Position numbers and translations under genes: made by a program | Notes under the pieces: generated by a model | Told to the model about the DNA's origin: nothing | Databases searched by the model: none | Seen by the model: the letters and a program-made list of their open reading frames with translations, nothing else | Origin: Dermacentor variabilis | Lineage: Eukaryota > Arthropoda > Arachnida > Ixodida > Ixodidae | DNA: 64,000 bases | Assembly (NCBI RefSeq): GCF_050947875.1 | Contig: NC_134577.1 | Span: forward strand, 67,739,139-67,803,138 | Direction of reading: 5' to 3' | In this document: positions 33,553-46,035 of the stretch, piece after piece | Layout of the letters: each line of letters begins with the position of its first letter | Position numbering within the stretch: position 1 is the first letter of the stretch

Positions 33553-34287
33553 CCCCTGTCACACGGCACGTGTAGCGTCATTCGCAGCGAATGAGATTAC
33601 GTCTTAATGCCATTTTTGTTGCTTTTGCACGGACATTGTGAGTGACATCCACAGCTAATGCCGTTCGCCCATTGAATGAGTTTCCCGAACTCAAGCAAGC
33701 GCGACTTGTGTAATCTCGACGACAGGGGCTTGGCAAAAGAATTGCGAAATCGATAAGTTAAAACGAAGCGTAAACAGCGTAAATGTTGTCATAATTGCCG
33801 TTACGAACTTTTTAATAATTTTTTGACGTGCAGCACGATATAGTTGAAGCAGTTTGTGCAGCTATGTTCTTGTTCCCAGTCTCCGACTGGACGCCATCAC
33901 CTCTTGTCAGCCATGTTTACAAGCCCTCGTCCTTATATATATATTTTTTTCATTTCTGCATATTGCTTTCAAAGTGGTGCCACCCTGAAGCCTATCCGAC
34001 AACCACGGAAACCAACTCTGCAGCTTCATCAGCGGAGATTGAGAATCGAAAAGCTCACTAGACCGATGATGAGACGCGCGTGCTGCTGAAAGTGTGGGAA
34101 GACCACTTCGCCGATTTGCGCTGGGCGAAACGCAACCTGAAAGTATACGTGTGGATTGCCAAGTGCCTGCGTGCGCAAGGTGCCGATAAACATCGCCATC
34201 AATTGCGAATGCCATTTTTTATACCCGTGACCTTCGGTGTGCATGTCATTTACTGTAAATAACATTACACGTGCCGTGTGACAGAGG
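33553..34287 (+). mobile_element. PIF/Harbinger-like TIR element with Myb/SANT ORF
   Basis: A perfect 19-bp TIR, CTGTCACACGGCACGTGTA at 33556-33574 and its complement at 34266-34284, encloses about 735 bp. The interior carries a Myb/SANT-like domain on the plus strand. PIF/Harbinger transposons encode a Myb/SANT protein beside the DDE transposase, so a derivative that kept only the Myb part is the simplest reading. No transposase is present and no 3-bp duplication could be fixed. Other TIR superfamilies are possible. Confidence 0.6.
33828..34262 (+). pseudogene. Myb/SANT-like DNA-binding domain ORF, one nonsense codon
   Basis: One reading frame runs from 33828 to 34262 with a single TAG at 34059-34061. 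After the stop it reads TDDETRVLLKVWEDHFADLR then AKRNLKVYVWIAKCLRAQG. This matches Myb/SANT-like (MADF-related) domains, which begin W-[TS]-x-x-E-[TV]-x-x-L; the TAG occupies the position of the first conserved tryptophan (TGG to TAG). Later tryptophans (VWED, VYVWIAK) are present. Such domains bind DNA and are abundant in arthropod transposons and co-opted host genes. The 3' half after KHRHQL is truncated near the TIR. Confidence 0.65.
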
Positions 34288-34300
34288 TATAAGTTCTTGT

Positions 34301-34430
<130 letters not shown>

Positions 34431-34528
34431 CATTTGCTGATTTCTCATGTTGCTGTACATTCATTTGGCGATCAAATGTTGCGCAAAAGCCGGGGAGGAA
34501 ATTTGTCAACATCTCCAGCATTTCCAAT

Positions 34529-34530
<2 letters not shown>

Positions 34531-34582
<52 letters not shown>

Positions 34583-34596
34583 TGATCAATCAATTG

Positions 34597-34628
<32 letters not shown>
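34531..34628. repeat. (AATC)n microsatellite
   Basis: About 24 AATC units with two ATTGATC interruptions that create short self-complementary stretches. Confidence 0.95.
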
Positions 34629-34959
34629 ACAAGCGAAGACGCACTCGCAGTGAGCTGAACTGGTCCTCCTGCTTTGAGAGCACTACCACCTTTCATTTGC
34701 GCGCGTAGCAGACGCAGACGCTACTTCTAGGCGAAAGTAAAAACGTCTTCATTCGAAAGTGGCCCCAGGGGCTGCTTTCTGCTTTACCTCCTGCGACATA
34801 GAATCCAGGCCAGACACTATGACACACGAGAGGAGTGAGTTATGATGAGCACCGTACACCCATTAACCAAGGCCACCCTGATCATCAGACGAGATGTGCG
34901 CTCGCGAATAGGCTATTGTTCTGACGTCGTCCCGCTCCGAGGCAAACTAAAAACTGACA

Positions 34960-35105
34960 TTAAATTCCGGTGTTTTACGTGCCAAAACTACGATATGATT
35001 ATAAGGCACGCCGCAGTGAGGGGGGGGACTTCAGACTAATTTTGACCACGCGGGGTTCTTTTACGTGCACACAGTGCGTGGGTACGTGGAGTTTTTTTTT
35101 TTTTT
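34960..35105 (-). mobile_element. Ruka-type SINE body, 5'-truncated
   Basis: The complement shows GCACGTAAAAGAACCCC, GTGGTCAAAATTAGTC, CTGCGGCGTGCCTTATAATC and GTTTTGGCACGTAAAAC in Ruka order. The tRNA-derived head is missing; a T-run (plus strand) sits at the truncation point. Confidence 0.7.
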
Positions 35106-35606
35106 TACAGCAAAGCTGTTTATGGCAAGGGTTCCGTGAAATGTTCACGTGTGCGAGCAAAAACTATCATCATCAGCAATGGGTCGTGCCACTGCTAGCG
35201 TGTTCGTCTTCTTCCACAGCTGGCTCCGTTGCTGCTCATCGTTCCAGCGTTCCCATACTGCCCCTCCCTCTGCCAAGGCGCTGACGTCACTGGCCCACTG
35301 TCAGCCGGCGCGGTGATTTCGGTCTCAAATGCTGTGCCTCAGTTTATCGCGAAATGAAAACACGAGTGTATGTAGCGAACGTGTATAACGAATGTATGAC
35401 ACGAATGTACAAAATAAATGTTTGTGTGCGTACTTTTTGTCACGACGACCAACCATCATATAGACGATAAATGTGTTCGTGCCTTTGTTTGAAATTCTGT
35501 GTCACCTCTTTGTCGTGTGCTACACACGCGTTGCTGGTCAACCGCCTTCACAGAGGGGATTGACGCGGGCTTTTTTTTTTCCCTTCCGTCCCCTTCGAGC
35601 TGCGGC

Positions 35607-35690
35607 GGCGGTGGCCGGCAGTCGAACTCGTGACCTCGTGCTTAGCCGCGCGACGTCACCGCCACTAAGCCACGGTGGTCGACCACTCGA
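35607..35690 (-). mobile_element. tRNA-derived SINE head
   Basis: Minus-strand A-box-like TGGCTTAGTGG and B-box-like AGTTCGACTGC lie about 35 bp apart with tRNA-like flanks, followed by a body that does not clearly match Ruka. It is a degenerate SINE head and not a functional tRNA. Confidence 0.55.
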
Positions 35691-37039
35691 GGCCACTTCT
35701 AGAGGGAGCATGGGGGCGTGGTGTCTTGAGAGGTTCTGCTGCGCCACGACGCATTGGACAGGCAAGTCTCCCTCTCAGTTCTTCGGCTTCTGGATCGGGG
35801 TCGCGTTGACGCGTTTTTGCGAGAACGTTCGGTTGGGATTAGGGAACGCCTCATTATTACTCGAGCGAAGACTGGCGTATGAAAAGGTAAAACATAATCC
35901 GTGCCTGCCGACCTTGAGCGAACGAAAGCTTGTTGCTTGTTTTCTTTTTGTTTAGTGGCCGCGTTTGCGTGAATACGACAGTGACGCATAGCATTGCATT
36001 TCCCGCGCGTCGCATGCACGTTAACAGCGCTAATGCGTCGTAGAAAGCGAATTGACGCATGCGCCGACGTTGCTACGCATTTCGAACGGCAGCTTTGGCG
36101 TGGAGAGAACGCTTGCCCTGCTGCGCTATAACCTGGTAGGGTAAACGTATGGCTACGTTATGTTAGGTTAGGTCAGGTATACCTATATACGTTTAAACAA
36201 AGCTGGCTGGTTCGTCTAGTTGGCATTCTATTAATTTTGTCGCAAAAGCGTGTATTAGGAACCAGCAAAACAGGACCACAATAGACAAGGACGAAACGCC
36301 CGACGGGTCTTCGACGGACGAAGATGTGCTCCAAATGCGTATGCTAATAATGTACGTCCCCAAGAGTTTGTAGGATAAGAAAAGAATGCCACTGCGCACT
36401 TCTTTTCGTACTTCTCCCTACGTTATAAAAAAAAATCTTAGAGATTTATAAAAGGGCTCGCCAAACCCGTTCCTATTTGTTGTTTTCGTTAATGTGCTTT
36501 CTTTTAATTGTATATATAATGCATGACAAAGGGATTTGTAGAGATCTGTTGGTGAGATGATTTGCGAGGAGCTCCTTTTGCCATTACGCGCACCTGTGAG
36601 TGATTTCGCTTCTTCAAGCAGAACGTTTGTGTCCAAAAGGAGACCACTGCTTGTGTTAAGTGTGCTGTAGGACTTACCAAAAAATTCCGGAACTAAGGGC
36701 TGTCAGACAAAGAAGCACCCCCCCCCCCAAGTTTCGAAAACTACAAGGCCCGAAAATGAAGGACCTTACATATATACAGCATTGTTTGCCTTAAAGTAAT
36801 TAAGAAGTTAGTAAGTGAATTTTTTGTCAATTAGTTTAATATATATGTTTCGATTTATTGCGCTAGTATAATGTCCACCTCTTCGAATAATCCAGCTCGA
36901 GGACACGTATTATGCTACCTGCCACAGGCAATTACTTTTATTACTTTTTTTAATTCAATAGTAGCTAAAAAAGGATCACCCCGTATGTCATTGTCCGACA
37001 TGGATCAATATTGAATCGGTGTGTACCTATAGCCATCAG

Positions 37040-37040
<1 letters not shown>
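35691..37040. other. Non-coding stretch, nothing recognised
   Basis: No domain, splice-bounded exon or terminal repeat was found. A TTAGGTTAGG string near 36160 is too short to be telomeric. Confidence 0.4.

Positions 37041-37095
<55 letters not shown>
37041..37095. repeat. (AT)n microsatellite
   Basis: About 27 AT units. Confidence 0.95.
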
Positions 37096-37099
<4 letters not shown>

Positions 37100-37625
37100 G
37101 AAGTTGTGCCGGTTACCGGAAGGATTCTTCCTCTACGGTATCACGCAACAAAGCAACAAACGCTATAAATATCCTAACTGCAACAAATGTACGGCTTTTT
37201 GGCCATTTTCCTATTCTAGCGCTCCAACACGCACTTTCATCTATCTCTTTGAGACTCACGCTCTGTCGCGTGGCAGCTTTCTGGCGCCTGACGGTATATA
37301 AAACCTGCTGTTTGTTGGGGCACTGTGTCGCATTTCTCCACCGCAAAATAAGTCCTTTTCTTTTTTTGCCGCATTTGCTTTCTGGTCAGCGGTCCCAAAA
37401 CATATTCTGCTTGCATGCATAATAGAGATATCAATGCCGTTATACATGCAAACCTATTTGTGACTATACTTTCTGTTCCTTTAGCACTCGTCAGCCGCTG
37501 CCACAACCTGAGGCACTAAAGCGTAAGGCTATCGAAGTCTGTTCATATTTAGTTTCTGCCACTAGCCTTCCTCGATTAGTCAGATATTTTTCAGGCCAGC
37601 ACCTCCCACCCCCTCCGCCTGTCTG

Positions 37626-37925
37626 TTAAGCGACGTCAGAAAAACCGCGAAAACTCCCCATCTTATAAGATGTGCATACATATTGACCATGCATGATTAG
37701 GCCGTAGAAACGAAAAAAAAGAGAATCATTCCCGATTCTGTGCTGTTTTCGCCAGTAGGCCTCCGTTATTGGGTAAAATTTTTTCGGGCTGCGCCGACTT
37801 CGCCTCTCTATCATGCGACGTCACAAAACCGCGAAAACTCGACCACGTTCGAGTGACGTGTACGCTCTGAATATGCATTAATATACCGAAGAAAACTGAT
37901 ATGTCTTCTTTTTTTTTTGGCATAG
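37626..37925. repeat. Degenerate ~185-bp tandem repeat
   Basis: GCGACGTCAGAAAAACCGCG (from 37630) recurs as GCGACGTCACAAAACCGCG (from 37815), each followed by AAAACTC, a spacer and a GCATTAAT/GCATGATTA-like segment, with an offset of about 185 bp. This suggests two diverged copies of a tandem or TIR-bearing repeat. Confidence 0.5.
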
Positions 37926-38192
37926 CCGGAGACAGCCCGTTCCGAAAGAAATGAAAAATGGCTGCCCACCGACCGCTCTGGCACTAGCTACTCAGAGCGG
38001 CCGGGAAAAATGAATGTATCTGCGTATAATAAAGACTTTCTTTTTTTTTCCGTGTCAACATAGAGTTGTCAAGCCATTTCGGAACGTATACGGCATCGCT
38101 CTGCCAACTCTTGTTCGCTGAGGATCCGTTTTTGCGGCATCGTCCAGCTTCTGTTGCACGCCGCCGCGGTTTTTTGACCAGCCACCGCAAGC

Positions 38193-38250
38193 TAAGTAAG
38201 GGGAAGCGGACCAATCGCAAACGGCTAAGCGGACCAATCGCAGACGGCGA
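38193..38250. promoter_or_regulatory. Tandem CCAAT-containing 24-mers
   Basis: AAGCGGACCAATCGCA occurs twice (from about 38205 and 38226), each followed by AACGGC/GACGGC, and a third CCAAT lies at 38342. Duplicated CCAAT boxes can mark a promoter, but no gene start was found next to them. Confidence 0.35.
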
Positions 38251-38539
38251 CACCACCCTCCTCATCCGGCTATCTACTTTCACTGCGCTAGCTCGGACCC
38301 AACGGAACATACTACATTTTTGCGCGCTCCTGGCTTGTCAGCCAATTAGATTTAAAGATAGAAAAAAAAACTGTCAAGGTGGACAATGCTATTTTCCTTC
38401 GAAACAAACAAAAGTGAACTCTTACAAACGAGGAGAGAGTCTGATTGGATTGTTCAAACAACGCGGCTGTGGGTCTCCGCCCGATGCTTTCGTCGATGGT
38501 TACGTAAATTTGATGTCAGGAGATCGGAATTAAAATAAG

Positions 38540-39150
38540 AATGGAATAGTTTTACGTTATACGCCCCTAGTTTGGTAGTCCTAGTTTTTTCTTTAATCTT
38601 TCGATGATATGGCGTATCAAATTTCGATGAACAGCTTTGCGCAGCTAGATCTGGTAGACTAACACGAATCAAAAGAAAACAAATATTTTGGAGAACTTCT
38701 GACTAAGTTAGTAAACCACACGTTCAACCACTAGCTACGCATGTGAGCATCGAGAACTTGGGAACGGCTGCATTCATAATTTATTTCATTGATTTTTAGC
38801 TGCGATGTGGCCTTGCACGAACTTCTATGTAGTTAAGTGACCCGTGCATTACCTGTGTTGTTTTAACTGCTGAACAGCGAGTACCGACCCCAATCCGTAA
38901 TTTATTTATTCGCACAAAAATTTTTGGATAGCAATATCTCAATGTGCTAATTCTCATTGGGGTATGTGTTGCAATGAGATGCATTCAAGAATTGTGCAGA
39001 AACCATGGACAATTATTGTCGCCGCAGGAGAGTAGTCGAACGTTTCTTAAAAGCTGTTCGCTATATAGAATAAATTCTTCAGGACCAAGCCCCTACAGAC
39101 GAGGGGCGATCTAAAAAAAAACTAAATAAACTTAGGTGCCAACCGCAACT
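38540..39150. other. Non-coding stretch, nothing recognised
   Basis: AT-rich DNA with no coding, RNA or repeat signal that I can support. Confidence 0.4.
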
Positions 39151-39165
39151 AACAATCATTTACGT

Positions 39166-39382
39166 TTGGCTATGGTGTTGGGTTGCTAAGCACGAGGTCG
39201 CGGGATCGAATCCCGGCCACGGCAGCCGCATTTCGATGGGGGCGAAATGCGAAAACACACATGTACTTAGATTTAGGTGCACGTTAAAGTACACCAGGTG
39301 GTCGAAATTTCCTGAGTCCTCCACTACGGCGTGCCTCATTATCAGAAAGTGGTTTTGGCACGTAAAACCCCATAATTTTTTT
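39166..39382 (+). mobile_element. Ruka-type SINE, complete, with 12-bp TSD
   Basis: A complete 217-bp copy: tRNA-derived head with B box GGATCGAATCC (39203-39213), body landmarks GCCGCATTTCGATGG, TTAGATTTAGGTGCACG, AGGTGGTCGAAATTTCC, CCACTACGGCGTGCC and TTTTGGCACGTAAAACCCC, and a T-rich 3' end. Perfect direct repeats AATCATTTACGT at 39154-39165 and 39383-39394 flank it. Ruka is the serine-tRNA-derived SINE described from Rhipicephalus ticks; it has no protein and depends on a LINE for movement. Confidence 0.9.
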
Positions 39383-39619
39383 AATCATTTACGTATATAC
39401 GCGCAAAAAAAGAAAGAAAGGAAGGAAAAGGAAAGGTGTGTAAACTAAATTCGACGCGGCAGCTAAGGTCGACGTATACGGTATACGTATATATATATTC
39501 TGCAATTGGCGGGGAGGGGCATTACAGATGATGCAATGTTGCATAATTGCATTTTTGCATCATTTGCATTATTTTTTTTCCTTCTATTGTCCACAAAAAT
39601 CCACAAAAAGGCAAACGTT

Positions 39620-40926
39620 ATAGAACTGAAATGTTAAAGGTCCATTAGCTTACTCCCAGTATTATATAAAATATTTACCAAAATAATCTCCAATGGAATA
39701 AGGGCAACACTGAACTTTAGTCAACCAAAGGAACACGCTGGCTTCAGGCAGGGATACTCTACAATATATCACATCCATGTCATCATTCAGGTTATCGAGA
39801 AATGCGCCGAGTACAATAAGCCTCTCTATATGGCTTTCATAGATTACGAAAAAGCATTTGATTCAGTAGAGATACCAGCAGTCATACAGGCATTGCGTAT
39901 TCAAGGAGTATAGACAGCTTACGTAAGTACCCTGGAAAACACCTACAGAGATTCCACAGCCACTTTAGTTTTACACAAGTAGGAACATACCTATAAAGAA
40001 AGGGGCCAGACAAGGAGACACAATCTCTCCAATGCTATTCACTCCGTGCTTGGGAGAAGTATTCAAGCTATTAAACTATTAGCACAGCTATTAATCTATT
40101 AACACAACTATTAAACAAAGAAGCTTGAGAACAAGTTAAGGACCACGCAAAGAGCGATGGAACGAAGAATGCTAGTCATAACTTTAAGAGTCAGAAAGAG
40201 AGCGGTTTGGATCAGAGAGCAAACGGGTATACACGATATTCTAATTCACATTAAGAGAAAGAAATGGCGCTCGGCAGATCATGTAATGCGCAGCGTAGAT
40301 AACCGTTGGACCATTACGGTGACAGAGAGAGAGAGAAGAGAAAAGCAGAAGGGCAGGGAGGTTAACCAGAATAACGTCCGGTTGGCTACCCAACACCTGG
40401 GGAATGGGAAAAAGTAAAACAAAGATGACGGCGAGAGATAGGATGGAAGGAAAGAAGGAAATTAGCGGTCAGTTCGCTGACGCGCGTGGTCTTATAGAAA
40501 TTGAATTAATAGTCGCAGACGTTCGCACAAGCTCGTCGTGCTCAAGAAGCGCAAAAGCGCCTTCACCGCTTTATGGGCTGACGAGCGATGGGGGCGGTGT
40601 TCCAGCAGCAGCTGCACAGAGAGCGGCCGTTTGTCCAGTTTTTGTAGAGCGTTGGCAAGTTCTCGTCTTTCTGGGGCATATCGTGGACAGTGGCACAGCA
40701 GGTGGTCGATATTTTCTTCGGTGCCGCACACCTCGCATGCTGCACTGTCGGTCTCAGGGTGACAGAATGGGTACCAAGAGAAGGGAAGCGCAGTATGGGA
40801 CGACAGAAGACGAAGTGGTGCGACAAAATTAGGAAATTTGCGGGTGGTAATTGGAATCGGTTGGCGCAGGACAGGGGTAATTGGAGGTCGCAGGGAGAGG
40901 CCTTCGTCCTGCAGTGCACATAGAAA

Positions 40927-40927
<1 letters not shown>
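39620..40927 (+). mobile_element. RTE-clade LINE, truncated, deleted and interrupted
   Basis: 5'-truncated copy of the RTE seen at 10.6 kb. It retains AGFRQGYSTIYHIHVIIQVI and MAFIDYEKAFDSVEIPAV, then after ISPMLFTPC and a partner of LQEVF it jumps to the region encoding RTTQRAMERRM. About 470 bp, including the catalytic FADD, are missing and replaced by CTATTAA-rich filler at 40063-40125. A second LINE is inserted at 40328-40757. The copy ends with the RTE 3' UTR and a trinucleotide tail. Confidence 0.85.
40328..40757 (-). mobile_element. LINE 3' end nested in the RTE copy
   Basis: Flanked by a perfect 9-bp duplication GGTGACAGA (40319-40327 and 40758-40766) of RTE sequence. Minus strand: CGTEENIDHLLCHCPRY (knuckle), QKLDKRPLSVQLLLEHR, KALLRFLSTTSLCERL, then the family 3' UTR (plus strand GGGAGGTTAACCAG, GGTTGGCTACCCAACACC) and its CT tail. 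Severely 5'-truncated, as is usual for target-primed reverse transcription. Confidence 0.9.
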
Positions 40928-40982
<55 letters not shown>

Positions 40983-41010
40983 GGTGGTGGTGGTGGTGGT
41001 GATGATGATG
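40928..41010 (+). repeat. (GAT)n(GGT)n tail
   Basis: The RTE tail of about 13 GAT units changes into about 11 GGT units and back to GAT. Confidence 0.9.
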
Positions 41011-42651
41011 TCATACCTAAATTTTTTTCCCGTGTTCTCTATTTCTATTTCTTTCATCACATTTTTTCGTGTATTTTTGTTTTTGTTTTCTTTCTTGTCG
41101 ACTTTGTTTAACACGTCTTTCTTTTTCTTTTTGCATTCTTTCTCTTCTTGACCAAGAGGCCAGGCGGGCTGATCCCAGAGACAGTGTAGTCTGTAGGGTG
41201 CATTGAGGTTAGTTTTCAGCCATATTAGTGCTAATTACTCCGGCACCGTTATATTTACCTACTTTTTGACTAATTCTCCCTTCTCGTCTCACTGAGGCCT
41301 ACATTTTGATAACTTACGACTCGCTAAGATGCTCTGCACGCGCGAAACAGCAGTGTTTTTGTTTTTGTTTTTTACCAAGAGGCCAGATATATATCCAGAT
41401 ACCTCGTGCACCAACCCCGTGTGAAGTCACCAAAGATCTTGTCTTCAAAAGCCATAAGGTAACAACCTGTCGGGTGTAGTGCGGCTAAACGTGCTCGTCG
41501 GTTGCGAGATTCTTGGTTTATTTTACCATGGCGAAAGCGACGGGACAGAGGAACCACAAACGCTCCGATAATTAACCCTGCAGCGTTTTCGGTGTCGATG
41601 TCTCTGCGTCCCGTCTCGTTCGTGCTGGTAGAAGAGTAAAAAACATACCAGGTGCTTTCAAAGAAAAAAGAGTCTATTCGGTCGACAACAACATAGAAGC
41701 GCATTCAACATCCTTCGGGTGTTTCCTTTCTTTTTTTTTTAGCTGCGCCAAATTTTAAGAAATTGCCTGTGACAGACAGCAAGATCCTAACCCTTGAACC
41801 AAATTACTCGATCAGGCGGCCACTACTTATACAATAAATAAAAATTCTCGATTAACAGAATTACACTGATCATACTTTTAATTACATCCTTTGGGGCACC
41901 CATTTCAATTTGCGAATTGTAGCTACTGTGCTTGCAAGGCACATCGACTTGGAACGAATTCAGCGGACTGCACCACCTTTGAAATATCAACTTTCACAGT
42001 GTCCGACGAACTGCATTGAAGTTCCAGTTACTGTCGTGCTGCAATGCATGAGACAGCGTTTTCTTATAAAAGTAAGTGCAACAACAGAGCATTATTACTG
42101 CAAGTGTGACGGCGCATATGTCGAAACCGATGCCACCCTCAGAATTCTAAGTCGATATGCCTTGCATACTGACTTAGCTACATTTCGCAGATTGAAGTAT
42201 AGACAGTAATGTGAATAATTAAAGAGGCAATTGGTGTAACTGCGTTAATTATTCAGTTAAGCATTTCGATTTCTCCTAGAGGTAATGGCCGCCTCATCGA
42301 GTAAATTAGATCAAGGATTAGAGTTGTGCTATTTGCCACAAGCCCCCCTGCATATTCCGAATGAACAACTTTGTGCCGTGAAATCTGCGGACGCACGGGC
42401 ATTTTCCGCAGTGATCAGCGAGGTTAGTCCTCGCCTTCTTATGCAAATCTTTCTCGTGCTCCCGCAGTTGTACACCTGTATGACTATGTATGTATACGTA
42501 ATTCAACAGCGCGCATGTGAAAGCAGCGCTACATAGTCTTCCAAGATAACGATTTGTCAACATTATGCACACTGAAGGAAGGACGAAGCCCTTCTCCCGG
42601 CGATCTTCAATTCCCACTTGTCTGCCTCCGCCGACTCCATCCCACGCTGGT
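41011..42651. other. Non-coding stretch, one unassigned open frame
   Basis: An open frame at 41910-42209 (plus, 99 codons, with several cysteines) has no recognisable domain and no clear start or splice context, so it is left unassigned. The rest holds T-rich and AT-rich DNA. Confidence 0.35.
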
Positions 42652-42653
42652 AA

Positions 42654-42684
<31 letters not shown>

Positions 42685-42960
42685 GTCAACTTTATCGAAA
42701 AGAGCACATGAGCGTAGGCAGCTCTGCAGTGGGTGGTCCCCTCAGTCCAGGAGTCCAGCGGCCTTGGCTGCCCTTCTCGCTCGGTTGACCAGGTTGGTGG
42801 AGTCTGAGCTGGACAGCGCTGCCTCCCATCGCCGCGCGGTGGGGTGTGTTATGGGTGTGAGCTGTGCAGGGTGTGCTTGCGCAAGCCCATACCATGTGGC
42901 AAACAAATGCTCATTGATCGCAGTGTGGGAATGTATAGGAATGCAGCGCATGGTGTATGG
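42652..42960 (-). mobile_element. 3' end of another tick LINE
   Basis: Plus-strand (GA)n at 42654-42685 followed by TCAACTTTATCGAAAAG, GGTCCCCTCAGTCCAGGAG and CGGCCTTGGCTGCCC. I recognise this order as the complement of a tick LINE 3' UTR and C-terminal coding end. No intact ORF was found. Confidence 0.5.
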
Positions 42961-43039
42961 CGTGGTAGAGACACCAGTGAGGCTATGTGTTTGTTTGAAG
43001 TTTTCGCCATATTACGGCTTCCTCTCGCGTCAGAGCATT

Positions 43040-43296
43040 ATGAGGCGGCGGTAGTGTGCTTCGTGAAAGGCGATAGTGTTGTAGGATGTGCGTGCAGGTT
43101 AATAGTATGGGCGAAACTCGAGAAAATACCGGCGATCAGAGGTGCCGTGTATACAGACGACATCACGATATAGACGATCGGAGGTTCCATAGGAGAACAA
43201 AAGGCATTGCAGGAAGCAGTGGGCGTCGTAGCAAGATACGCGGAAACATGCAGACTGCAGTGCGCTCCGAAGAAGTCGGAGCTCCAAGCTGGTGAA
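43040..43296 (+). pseudogene. LINE reverse-transcriptase fragment with YTDD box
   Basis: Plus strand: KLEKIPAIRGAVYTDDITI, a stop (TAG in place of the usual W), then after it GGSIGEQKALQEAVGVVARY and CRLQCAPKKSEL. This matches the RT palm region around the catalytic YADD box and the following AKSEL motif of I/R1-like LINEs. Alanine in the box is replaced by threonine, and the fragment is short. Confidence 0.7.
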
Positions 43297-43299
43297 TTT

Positions 43300-44977
<1,678 letters not shown>

Positions 44978-45144
44978 CTCGTTATTCATCCCCTCGTTTA
45001 TGCCACGTCGCCAAGAATAGCTGTTCGCACACCCGACGCACGCGCGCGCAATTCGCGAAAATTTTTCTGGTTGCTGGCGTGTCATTTCATTGTATTTAAC
45101 CTAGGATGAGTGATGTTCATGAATTATTGCTGTCGCATGTGTAC

Positions 45145-45399
45145 TAGAGGCTTGATTGCGCAACATTGGGACGACACACAGAGAAGAGAAACACACACCA
45201 CAAAGCGCTACTTGCAACTATCGTTTTATTCCCTTGTCAATGGAATAAATACTGGAAGATTCTCCGGATGGGGGGAGGGGGATATCTTCCAGTATTTATT
45301 CCATTGGCAAGGGAATAAAACGATAGTTGCAAGTAGCGCTCTCTGGCGTGTGTTTCTCTTCTCTGTGTGTCGTCCCAATGTTGCGCAATCAAGCCTCTA
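45145..45399. repeat. 116-bp-arm inverted repeat
   Basis: 45145-45260 and 45284-45399 are inverted copies with only a few differences, separated by a G-rich 23-bp spacer. Both arms contain TTGCGCAACATTGGGACGAC and an AATAAATACTGGAAGA segment. It lies between the Penelope endonuclease and the element's 3' terminus. Confidence 0.9.
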
Positions 45400-45976
45400 A
45401 TAGGCTATACCAACATGCCCAGTCCTCAACCTTGGCGAGTTTCGCATGCGTACACATGCGACGTTTACACAGGCTTTCTCTTGCTAAGCTTCTCTCTTGT
45501 GAACCGTGCCTTTGTTACGTTTGTTGCTGCGCGAACCTGCTGTTACAACCATCCCTTCCCGTGGTCCATTTTTAGCACGTTTGACATGCATATTGATGAC
45601 TCGTGACGGGTGCAGTCACCTTACAGCAAAAATCTGTCTCCTGTCATGTTTTTCTTTCTCTCTCTTTCTTTTTTGAACCATATGTCATCTTTTCGGTGAA
45701 CCCTGTTTTTTTACATAGTGTTGCCCTACGAACTTGCTACAACCACCTCGTCGTGCATTTTTTTTTTCTTTTTAACCATGTCTCATCTTTTCTGTAAGCC
45801 CTGTTTTTGTTGTATTAGTGTTGCTCTGCGAACTTGTTACAACCATCTCGTCCCTTCTTTTTCTTCCTTTTCAGTTTTTTTTTTGTTTTTGACATGTACT
45901 GGTGATTCGTCAAACTTGCAAGCTCCTCACAGCAACAATGCGTATCTATTTAAGCACAACGCCTTCCAACGTCATA

Positions 45977-46020
45977 TATTCCCTGACGAAGGCCAGTCCC
46001 CGGACGAAACGTAGGAAATA
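45977..46020 (+). ncRNA. Hammerhead-like core at the Penelope terminus
   Basis: The conserved elements are in order: TATTCC, CTGACGA (45983-45989, matching CUGANGA), a helix-II-like GGCC...GGAC with one mismatch, CGAAAC (46005-46010), GTA (cleavage-triplet-like) and GGAAATA, which partly pairs back to TATTCC. Hammerhead motifs are established in Penelope-like retroelements. The imperfect helix II and helix I suggest a decayed, possibly inactive copy. Confidence 0.45.
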
Positions 46021-46035
46021 AAGCATCGTTTCTTT

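Noticed and set aside
36155..36175. TTAGGTTAGG as telomeric repeat
   Set aside because: Only two units of the arthropod telomere motif occur, in unique sequence.
41910..42209. 99-codon plus-strand frame with cysteines
   Set aside because: No known motif, start context or splice site supports it. Left as an unassigned open frame.
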